Assembly: GCA_025450975.1 (NCBI GenBank)
Contig: JANWLI010000180.1
Location: forward strand, 1 to 8,679
DNA: 8,679 nt
Source of the DNA: Candidatus Kapaibacterium sp.
GTDB lineage: Bacteria > Bacteroidota > Ignavibacteria > Palsa-1295
Direction: 5' to 3'
The notes under the pieces are model-generated. The model had not been told where the DNA came from, ran no database searches, and was given only the letters and a program-made list of their open reading frames with translations. Of this stretch, positions 1 through 4,570 are shown one piece after another (the stretch's first letter is position 1; the number at the start of each line of letters is the position of its first letter). Made by a program: the position numbers and the translations under genes.

Positions 1-32
1 GGTCATGAGATTGTATTGGTTTTAGTGAAAAG

Positions 33-209
33 TTATTTGTCGTAGTGTCCCTGTGCGTAGCATTCGAAGGATCCGCTCTTCACCCGGTAGGCGATCGGTT
101 CAGACATGCGGACCTTGCGGACCACACGCTTTACCTTCACGACCTTCTTTGGCTGCGGCAGTGTAAAAAAGAAATAGGGGATGCAGAATGCGAGTAGTAA
201 TACCTTCAT
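33..209 (-). CDS. Small membrane or exported protein, 58 aa, unknown
   Basis: Reading leftward, the ATG at 209-207 overlaps the stop of the 75-aa gene as ATGA, which suggests translational coupling and supports this as a real gene despite its size. The product starts with a hydrophobic stretch (about residues 3-17, MKVLLLAFCIPYFFF) that could be a signal peptide or membrane span. A strongly basic middle follows (residues 21-34, many K, R and V), then a short polar tail with one Cys and two Tyr. Cys9 is preceded by Phe, so it is a poor lipobox and lipidation is unlikely. I do not recognise a family. After the TAA there are 32 bases to the window edge. Another ATG at 6-4 could begin the next gene of the series. 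Confidence 0.6.
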   Translation of the reverse strand: MKVLLLAFCIPYFFFTLPQPKKVVKVKRVVRKVRMSEPIAYRVKSGSFECYAQGHYDK

Positions 210-433
210 GTCCAGTCCTCCTCAGGTTTGATTTTAGGCGCAACTTCTCCGATCGTTCCGGTGATCACTAACCCCGGTGTCTCTTCAGCCTTGGTAATCC
301 GGATGCCCGGCCGGACACCAGGGTTCAAGTGGATAGGCACTGCCACTAAGAGACGATCACGATCTTCGTTCGTGAATTCCTTTGCGCGGCCAGAGACGCG
401 GTAATGGATCCGTATATCGATGTAGCCGTTCAC
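206..433 (-). CDS. Hypothetical protein, 75 aa, coupled to the 231-aa gene
   Basis: The start is GTG at 433-431, overlapping the upstream stop as GTGA. The end overlaps the next start as ATGA, so this gene is locked between two coupled neighbours. The protein is soluble-looking: no signal peptide, no membrane span, an acidic C-terminus (KPEEDWT), and alternating hydrophobic stretches (YIDIRIHYRV, GIRITKAEE, GLVITGTIGEV) that suggest a mostly beta fold. No motif or family is recognised. Its position in the leftward series suggests an accessory function of the element. Confidence 0.65.
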   Translation of the reverse strand: MNGYIDIRIHYRVSGRAKEFTNEDRDRLLVAVPIHLNPGVRPGIRITKAEETPGLVITGTIGEVAPKIKPEEDWT

Positions 434-1125
434 GACACGCCTCCTTCCACACCGACTTCCATGAAGTTGATGGCGTAGTCCTTCGCCTGATCAAGGATCT
501 GCAGGATGTGTTTCCGGAATCCGTCCCACTCGTTGCGATCGGTGACGACGGCAACTTCATTGACGTGCCGGTTACTCTTGCCGATGATGATGATCGAGAC
601 GTCAGACTCGATCGTTTGGCGACGGAACCGGTGATAGATGTGCAACTCTTCCTGCCCGAGGTTTACGTATGCTTGGATCTCTTCGTGGATCCGTCGCAGG
701 AGGTCCTCTTTCGTTGCGTCGGGCAGGGCATTCATGGCATAGGGGAATGAAAGCGAGATCGTAACCTCGCGGATGATAGCAAACTGTTGTTCCCTTGGCA
801 TGCCAAGCGCTGCCCTGATATCACCGTAGGGAATCGTCCCTTGTTGGGAGAACACTTCTTTCACTAAACCGTAGCGGCCGCGAAATTTCTTGAGGATCTT
901 CTGTTGCTCGACGCCTTCGCCGTTATGCGACATGAGGAAGACAGCGACGTTCGATGACTCAAACCATCCGAGCTTAATAAGGCTGTCACGGAAACCATCG
1001 TCCGACATAAGCGGCTGCTCGCCAAAGTCCGGATCGTTAGCAACGATGCAGAAATAGTCACCGGCATTATGCTGGTTAATGCGAACCTTAGGGAATGGCT
1101 GCCCTGGCAGCGTCGTTTGGATCAT
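430..1125 (-). CDS. Unrecognised protein of the element, 231 aa
   Basis: This is the largest gene of the leftward series. It begins at an ATG at 1125-1123, 27 bases after the stop of the 98-aa gene, without a clear Shine-Dalgarno. Its stop overlaps the next start as GTGA. The protein has no signal peptide or membrane span. Visible blocks are an N-terminal mixed part (residues 1-75, with GDYFCIVANDPDF), a helical, charged part (about 75-160, with a small piece PYGDIRAALGM near residues 99-109), and a C-terminal part with a buried beta strand (VSIIIIGKSNRH, about 176-187) followed by an amphipathic helix. That order could be alpha/beta, but I see no nucleotide-binding or catalytic motif and do not assign a function. 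Confidence 0.75.
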   Translation of the reverse strand: MIQTTLPGQPFPKVRINQHNAGDYFCIVANDPDFGEQPLMSDDGFRDSLIKLGWFESSNVAVFLMSHNGEGVEQQKILKKFRGRYGLVKEVFSQQGTIPYGDIRAALGMPREQQFAIIREVTISLSFPYAMNALPDATKEDLLRRIHEEIQAYVNLGQEELHIYHRFRRQTIESDVSIIIIGKSNRHVNEVAVVTDRNEWDGFRKHILQILDQAKDYAINFMEVGVEGGVS

Positions 1126-1152
1126 GGTCGTCTGATGCTATGGTGGCTTCGG

Positions 1153-1449
1153 TTACTGTATCATTGGCGTCTTGTCCAACCCATTGCTCTGGCCGCCAAG
1201 CTGTGCAGTGGGTTGATTGTATCCGTACATCTGTGAGTGCATCTCGAGGAGCACCGCTTCGATCGTGGCCGGGTCAACCTCCAGCGATCCGACGCTTCGG
1301 CCGCTCTTGAGCTGCAGATGGTAGATCCTCCACTGGCCGTCGAACTCCTGCATCGCAGTGAGCAGGCCGTTCTCGATCACGATCATGCGCAGTACCGGTT
1401 CTCCGAACTCATCCCGCGCGGAAAATTTTTGTATCGTTGGTTTTTCCAT
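1153..1449 (-). CDS. Hypothetical protein, 98 aa
   Basis: The frame is open from a TTG at 1470, but the ATG at 1449-1447 (MEKPTIQKF) is the better start because ATG is much commoner and the extra seven residues add nothing recognisable. The N-terminal 60 residues look like a small beta-rich domain (VLRMIVIENGLLTAM, WRIYHLQLKSG), followed by an acidic helix (PATIEAVLLEMHSQM) and a low-complexity tail rich in Q, G and N (about residues 74-98). There is no signal or membrane segment and no recognised family. It is the first gene after a 124-base gap, so it may head a separate transcriptional unit with the 231-, 75- and 58-aa genes. Confidence 0.6.
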   Translation of the reverse strand: MEKPTIQKFSARDEFGEPVLRMIVIENGLLTAMQEFDGQWRIYHLQLKSGRSVGSLEVDPATIEAVLLEMHSQMYGYNQPTAQLGGQSNGLDKTPMIQ

Positions 1450-1470
1450 TTGTCCGCTTTCTGAAATCAA

Positions 1471-1594
1471 CCGCTCGCTCCCCTTCTTTCCCTATCTCAT
1501 TACCACAGAGTGATGAGTTGTGCTTTGTACTCGAAAGAGAGCGAGCAGGTAGTTTGCCTTATCTTGATGGTGCATCATCTTACACGTAACACCA
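1471..1594. other. Gap inside the leftward series, with inverted repeats
   Basis: This is the one sizeable gap in the leftward series. Two hairpins can be read. One has arms at 1496-1503 and 1510-1517 (CTCATTAC / GTGATGAG, one G-T pair, six-base loop). The other has perfect 8-base arms at 1565-1572 and 1590-1597 (TGATGGTG / CACCATCA), the second arm covering the stop of the 82-aa gene. Neither is followed by a T run in the leftward direction, so neither is a typical intrinsic terminator. A 7-base inverted pair (GCTCGCT 1473-1479 / AGCGAGC 1540-1546) encloses the first hairpin. No TAnnTTTG box is seen on the minus strand. RNA folding, processing or attenuation are all possible. Confidence 0.4.
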
Positions 1595-1843
1595 TCAGAG
1601 TGAGCGATGAGAAAACTCTTCATCCTGATACACTTTCTTTCCATCGGCGCCAAACGTTATCGGCCTGGCGTTACGATGCTCCACGACCGGTTGCTCACGA
1701 GCAGCCCGGCGCTTACGCATCCAGTCCCTGGCATTGGTGATCCACTGCGCAAGGTCGGCGATCTCCTGCTTCGCTACGGCCTTGATGAATACCAAGGCGA
1801 CGAGCGAGAAGCAGATGAGGAAAAATCCGATGATGATTTCCAT
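1595..1843 (-). CDS. Small single-span membrane protein, 82 aa
   Basis: The ATG at 1843-1841 overlaps the stop of the upstream HTH gene as TAATG, so translation is probably coupled. Residues about 3-22 (MEIIIGFFLICFSLVALVFI) form one strong hydrophobic span with few charges before it. The rest is a basic, amphipathic cytoplasmic-type region (ARDWMRKRRAAREQ, about residues 38-51) and a polar tail. The basic residues right after the span predict an outside N-terminus and inside C-terminus by the positive-inside rule. No family is recognised. Small membrane proteins in temperate elements include exclusion proteins and holins, but nothing here separates these options. Confidence 0.65.
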   Translation of the reverse strand: MEIIIGFFLICFSLVALVFIKAVAKQEIADLAQWITNARDWMRKRRAAREQPVVEHRNARPITFGADGKKVYQDEEFSHRSL

Positions 1844-2103
1844 TATGCTGCCCTCTTCATGAGTAAAATAAAATCTTCCTTAACTTCTTCCCAGACGATC
1901 AGCCCGAGAAGCTCGAAGCGCAAGTACATGAGTGCAAGCGGACATGTAATGCGGTCCTCGCCACTGTACCAGAACCAGTGATCGTATGCAGGAATGTTCT
2001 TGATCCGCTTATGCAGCTCACCCCGGGAGATGCCAAGCGTGACAGCCGCTTCGTTCACGGTCATCTCTGAAAGCTCGGTCCGGAGATTGATCGTGAAGGT
2101 CAT
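1843..2103 (-). CDS. Small helix-turn-helix DNA-binding protein, 86 aa
   Basis: An ATG at 2109 is also in frame, but the ATG at 2103-2101 overlaps the upstream stop exactly as ATGA, the coupling used elsewhere in this series, and is preferred. Residues about 14-36 (MTVNEAAVTLGISRGELHKR) read as a helix-turn-helix of the excisionase/MerR-like or sigma-region-4-like kind: a first helix ending at the LGIS turn, then a recognition helix. The remaining 50 residues contain an aromatic patch (YDHWFWYS) and a hydrophobic helix (LALMYLRFELLGLIVWEEV). Its place after two other regulators suggests an excisionase-type or early regulatory role. The exact function is inferred only from the HTH and its position. 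Confidence 0.65.
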   Translation of the reverse strand: MTFTINLRTELSEMTVNEAAVTLGISRGELHKRIKNIPAYDHWFWYSGEDRITCPLALMYLRFELLGLIVWEEVKEDFILLMKRAA

Positions 2104-2564
2104 TTGCATTCCCCCCTGCCACGCTTCGCAGCTTCGAGGATGATATCGAACTGCGCACTACACAGAGCATCGTTTGCATCGTTGGCTGTGATCTCAGCGC
2201 ATGCCTTCAGGATTGCCGAGAGCTCATCTTTCTTCGAACCGTTGAGCGCACCTACACGCGAAGTGAAAAAGCCGCCACGCTGCTGTGCCATCCACCCGAT
2301 GATGTCGTCACCGAGTTCGGAACGGACCGCGAGGTAGACCGGAAGATGACGGTTCGAGTATGGATCGAGCCATTGTGAAACTTGTGATTGTGATTTGCCG
2401 AGTGACCAGGCTTCCTTCCCCTGCGATATCCTCCGCTCCACCATCTGCTCGTGGTAGAATTCCTTAAAGAGCATTCCCTGCGGATCGATGGTGGTAATGA
2501 GATTACCATTGTTTTCCGGATCCGGAGTTTGCATCTTTGTATCTATGGAATTTTCGGTTGACAT
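2100..2564 (-). CDS. Phage regulatory CII/CP76-like protein, 154 aa
   Basis: Residues 1-30 are polar and probably disordered. A helical domain follows, with helix and turn around residues 50-70 (GKEAWSLGKSQSQVSQWLDP) and then an 80s-90s segment (LPVYLAVRSELGDDIIGWMA) ending in QRGGFF. The order of a Q-S-x-V-S-x-W-L-(D/N)-P element, a H/K-L-P piece and a D-x-I-I/L-x-W-x-A segment resembles the CII-like phage regulators (CP76 type), which act in the lysis-lysogeny choice. This is by eye from the general pattern of the family, not from an alignment. It is the second gene behind the leftward promoter, and its stop overlaps the start of the next gene as ATGA. A generic HTH regulator is the main alternative. 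Confidence 0.6.
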   Translation of the reverse strand: MSTENSIDTKMQTPDPENNGNLITTIDPQGMLFKEFYHEQMVERRISQGKEAWSLGKSQSQVSQWLDPYSNRHLPVYLAVRSELGDDIIGWMAQQRGGFFTSRVGALNGSKKDELSAILKACAEITANDANDALCSAQFDIILEAAKRGRGECK

Positions 2565-2614
2565 TTTGGTAGTCGGTGACTTGCTGTTCCTGGTGATCTT
2601 CGATGATGGTATGG

Positions 2615-2833
2615 TTATGTTGTCAGAGCCGCTGTCGACTTCTGACGATCATCCTCTTCCTTTGCAGTTCGCACGAAACCACGCATGATGGTGGCAGCGC
2701 TCTCACCCCGGGCTTTCCGATCGGTGAGCCAGTCTCGATGGCTCTGCGGCAAAGTGAAGTACATCGGTACCATCTCGTCACTATCCTGCGTGGCAGTTCC
2801 GTTAGCTCTATTATTATCGTTTTCTGACTTCAT
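2615..2833 (-). CDS. Ribbon-helix-helix-like DNA-binding protein, 72 aa
   Basis: Residues 1-20 are polar and variable. From about residue 22 the pattern is that of a ribbon-helix-helix (Arc/CopG-type) protein: a short strand VPMYFTLP, helix A (SHRDWLTDRKARG), a turn, then helix B (ESAATIMRGFVRTAKEE), followed by a charged tail. Such proteins act as dimers and insert a two-stranded beta ribbon into the major groove. It is the first gene of the leftward series, 15 or so bases after the predicted transcription start, so it may regulate the adjacent control region. Antitoxin is another common role of the fold, but no toxin-like partner follows directly; the next gene is the CII-like regulator, 50 bases on. 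Confidence 0.65.
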   Translation of the reverse strand: MKSENDNNRANGTATQDSDEMVPMYFTLPQSHRDWLTDRKARGESAATIMRGFVRTAKEEDDRQKSTAALTT

Positions 2834-2852
2834 ATTTACAATGATAACGTCA

Positions 2853-2884
2853 CAAATATATATAATAATAATATGAATTCCAAA
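2853..2884 (-). promoter_or_regulatory. Leftward promoter, Bacteroidota type
   Basis: On the minus strand TTTG (2884-2881) is followed after 20 bases by TATATTTG (2860-2853). This matches the TTTG / TAnnTTTG primary-sigma promoter pattern of Bacteroidota, with normal spacing. Transcription would begin near 2848, about 15 bases before the ATG of the ribbon-helix-helix gene. Confidence 0.65.
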
Positions 2885-2891
2885 TCAAAAA

Positions 2892-2961
2892 GCTATTTTA
2901 ATAGCGAATTTAGTGGATATATTTAGGCTAACCCGTTAAAATCACTAAATTTATAGGTTAA
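2892..2961. promoter_or_regulatory. Candidate operator cluster between the divergent promoters
   Basis: The AT-rich gap holds a perfect 14-base palindrome (GCTATTTTAATAGC, 2892-2905), perfect 9-base inverted arms AATTTAGTG (2907-2915) and CACTAAATT (2943-2951) separated by 27 bases, and a direct repeat TTTAGGCTAA (2922-2931) / TATAGGTTAA (2952-2961), 8 of 10 identical and exactly 30 bases apart, close to three helical turns. The first palindrome lies 7 bases upstream of the leftward -33 element. These are plausible binding sites for the XRE repressor and the leftward regulators. AT-rich DNA produces such repeats by chance more easily, so the binding role is inferred. Confidence 0.5.
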
Positions 2962-2993
2962 AAATTTTTCTTAAAATTATATTGATTCAGTGG

Positions 2994-3001
2994 TATTTTT
3001 G
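2994..3001 (+). promoter_or_regulatory. Rightward promoter -7 box (TATTTTTG)
   Basis: TATTTTTG fits TAnnTTTG. No good TTG lies 19-21 bases upstream, so this promoter may be weak or need an activator. Transcription would start near 3006, which excludes the open-frame starts at 2982 and 3003 and supports translation of the repressor from 3039. Confidence 0.5.
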
Positions 3002-3038
3002 TATGGAAATAGTATTAGACCACCATAAGAATAGCGGA

Positions 3039-3497
3039 ATGGCCAGAGCCAAAAAGACCCTTAGTGCGGAGGAAACAAAGGCCATCCAGCTCACGCAGGA
3101 CCGGCTACGGTACATAAGGGATGAAGTCAAGCATCAGACACAGAAGGAGCGTGCTGACGAGGCCAAGGTCCATGTAGGAACCGTGGTCAATTACGAAACC
3201 CATGGTGATCCGCTCGGCATCGAGATCCGCCGCCTGGTGAAAACGGGAAACACAACGTTCGCCTTCATCGCCGGCGAGACCGACGATCCCGGACCGGATC
3301 CATTCAAACCGATCGGTGAACGATCGATGACAACTGCAGAGAAGAAGCTGCTCGAGTTATGCGAGCATGAGCTGCAGGCAGCCATCCGGCTGCGCGAAAA
3401 CTCGCAGGTGGAGTATGAAGCTGCTCGTCGTTACCGCGAAGAGTTCGAGCGAATTAATGGACGGACCACAAGGTTGACAAGCAAAGCGGATGGATAG
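3039..3497 (+). CDS. XRE/Cro-CI-type repressor-like protein, 152 aa
   Basis: The frame is open from 2982, but ATG 3039 (MARAKKTLS) is preferred because the promoter box at 2994-3001 places the transcript start after the earlier candidates. Residues about 20-80 look like an XRE helix-turn-helix: DRLRYIRDEVKHQTQKERAD, then EAKVHVGTVVNYETHG, where helix 2, turn and recognition helix end in the common N-Y-E/YExG-like piece. The segment IRRLVKTGNTTFAFIAGE closes the domain. Residues about 97-140 form a long charged helix, probably a coiled coil for oligomerisation, in place of a LexA-type protease domain; no Ser/Lys autocleavage site is seen. Divergent from the CII-like series and first in the operon ending with the integrase, it is the likely master repressor. 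Confidence 0.7.
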   Translation: MARAKKTLSAEETKAIQLTQDRLRYIRDEVKHQTQKERADEAKVHVGTVVNYETHGDPLGIEIRRLVKTGNTTFAFIAGETDDPGPDPFKPIGERSMTTAEKKLLELCEHELQAAIRLRENSQVEYEAARRYREEFERINGRTTRLTSKADG

Positions 3498-3499
3498 TT

Positions 3500-3802
3500 A
3501 TGAAAGCTCTTATCATCACCCTTTGCATTTCCCTTCTCTTCGTTAGCTGTGCGCCGGCGCCGCCAGCGTTCACATCGGATCCATGCAAGGATCCTCAATA
3601 CCTGCAGTTGAAAAAGAAGGACCTAAATACTATGACGATGCGCGAGTATGACTACTTCCGTCAGAAAGACGACGAATGTCAGCAATGGAAGATCTACACG
3701 GATGCACAAAAGCGATTCGAAACGACGATGCGAAACGTCACGATCGCCAGCGTTGCCATCGGACTCTTCAGTGGCTTACTCTATCTCGCTCTAAGTAAGT
3801 AA
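3500..3802 (+). CDS. Lipoprotein with C-terminal membrane span (u-spanin-like layout), 100 aa
   Basis: The start lies 2 bases after the repressor stop. Residues 1-16 are a lipoprotein signal (MKALIITLCISLLFVS) with Cys17 as lipidation site; Phe at -3 is slightly unusual, V-S-C is normal. The mature part starts with a proline-rich piece (APAPPAF), then about 50 charged residues with two more Cys (29 and 60) likely helical (REYDYFRQKDDECQQW), and ends in a hydrophobic span at about 79-98 (NVTIASVAIGLFSGLLYLAL) with only two residues after it. Lipid anchor at the N-terminus plus membrane span at the C-terminus is the layout of unimolecular spanins, which join outer and inner membranes in phage lysis. 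Its place beside the repressor fits an exclusion or lysogenic-conversion protein at least as well. Function unproven. Confidence 0.7.
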   Translation: MKALIITLCISLLFVSCAPAPPAFTSDPCKDPQYLQLKKKDLNTMTMREYDYFRQKDDECQQWKIYTDAQKRFETTMRNVTIASVAIGLFSGLLYLALSK

Positions 3803-4123
3803 ATGGATCCACTCATGTCATCGGGCGATCTCTCCAGCAAGATCTTTGATGCATGCTATGAGATGGCCGGTGGTGTCGTCACCCGTACGATCGAAGGAGC
3901 GACGACGATCCAGGAAGCAGCTGCACTACTTGACTGCTCAGTACTCTTCCACCCTCCGCGCGAGGGACGTAACGGCGTCTTCGGGATCGGCCTCGACGGA
4001 GTACCGACACTGAAGATCGATCCGAACATGCGTGAGAAAGAACAGTGGGATCATTTGCGGCATGGCTTAGCGCTCGTTCTCATGTGGCGCGATAAGCCCG
4101 AGTGGTTTGTAGACCAGATATAA
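3803..4123 (+). CDS. Degenerate ImmA/IrrE-like protein, 106 aa
   Basis: The ATG follows the lipoprotein stop directly with no gap; a second ATG at 3815 is possible. The order of elements resembles ImmA/IrrE metallopeptidases: a helix with A-A-x-L-L-D (about 36-45), a strand CSVLFHPP, a glycine-rich G-V-F-G-I-G-L-D-G strand pair (58-66), PTLKIDP, then REKEQWDHLRHGLALVL (77-93) where the family normally has R-F-x-x-A-H-E-x-x-H. Here His87 aligns with the first zinc His, but the catalytic Glu is Gly88 and the second His is Leu91, so zinc binding and proteolysis are not expected. ImmA proteins normally sit next to, and cleave, an XRE repressor; here the repressor gene is two genes upstream. It may be a pseudo-protease partner or sensor. 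The assignment is by eye. Confidence 0.5.
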   Translation: MDPLMSSGDLSSKIFDACYEMAGGVVTRTIEGATTIQEAAALLDCSVLFHPPREGRNGVFGIGLDGVPTLKIDPNMREKEQWDHLRHGLALVLMWRDKPEWFVDQI

Positions 4124-4125
4124 AC

Positions 4126-4566
4126 ATGTCAACATTCGCATTACTTTTCCTGCTTCTGCCGGCAGCAGCTTCGGCGCAGCTTTCACTCGCCGACGATATC
4201 GACATCATGCGCGGCCGGCTGAACGTCGACTCGTTCCTTGTGGCTCGCAAGGTAACGTTCCAGCGCGACTCGATCCTGAATGTATTCTATACGATCGAGA
4301 AGGTGAAGCGGTATGGTGGTACTGGCTCCTTGACGATCGATCTGGATGCGAAGGGAGCTCCGGATAATATCTCCTGGCTCGTCGAAGGACCCGATGCAAA
4401 GAAGGTCCAGAGCGGGGCAATGACAGAAATGAAGAAGCGTTTCGGCAAAGGCGCCAAGACGAATAAGTATGACACCTGGTTCGGCGATGACGACGTCCTG
4501 GTTGCTCACAGTTACGTCTCAGCTAAACGCGTGTTCTCTTCGAATGTCGCGCGAATGAACGACTAA
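4126..4566 (+). CDS. Secreted protein of unknown function, 146 aa
   Basis: The frame is open from 4102, but ATG 4126, 2 bases after the preceding stop, gives a clean signal peptide (MSTFALLFLLLPAAASA) with an A-S-A cleavage site before Gln18. The n-region lacks a basic residue, which is unusual. The mature 129 residues are charged and soluble: an N-terminal helix (DDIDIMRGRLNVDSF), beta-like segments (VFYTIEKVKRYGGTGSLTIDLD), a basic stretch (KKRFGKGAKTNK) and a tail (WFGDDDVLVAHSYVSAKRV). No Cys and no recognised catalytic motif. Being carried between the repressor and integrase genes suggests an envelope or periplasmic trait expressed in the lysogenic state. That is inference from position. 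Confidence 0.7.
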   Translation: MSTFALLFLLLPAAASAQLSLADDIDIMRGRLNVDSFLVARKVTFQRDSILNVFYTIEKVKRYGGTGSLTIDLDAKGAPDNISWLVEGPDAKKVQSGAMTEMKKRFGKGAKTNKYDTWFGDDDVLVAHSYVSAKRVFSSNVARMND

Positions 4567-4570
4567 AAGC

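Noticed and set aside
1..6. Start of a further leftward gene at the ATG 6-4
   Set aside because: Only two codons are in the window, so it cannot be supported beyond noting the position.
217..230. Possible second copy of the tRNA-Asn 3' end (attachment repeat)
   Set aside because: Only CCTGAGG on one strand is shared, seven bases, which is expected by chance.
382..750. Open frame of 122 codons on the plus strand
   Set aside because: It lies opposite the coupled 231-aa and 75-aa genes; its product is shadow-like, with no plausible start context.
1492..1578. 28-codon minus-strand frame inside the gap
   Set aside because: Too short, no coupling or motif, and it overlaps the hairpins; cannot be supported as a gene.
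1607..1981. Open frame of 124 codons on the plus strand
   Set aside because: It is antisense to the 82-aa membrane protein and the HTH gene, which are joined by a TAATG overlap and have sensible proteins.
2615..2833. Toxin-antitoxin pair headed by the RHH protein
   Set aside because: The next gene looks like a CII-type regulator and lies 50 bases away; no toxin-like protein is adjacent.
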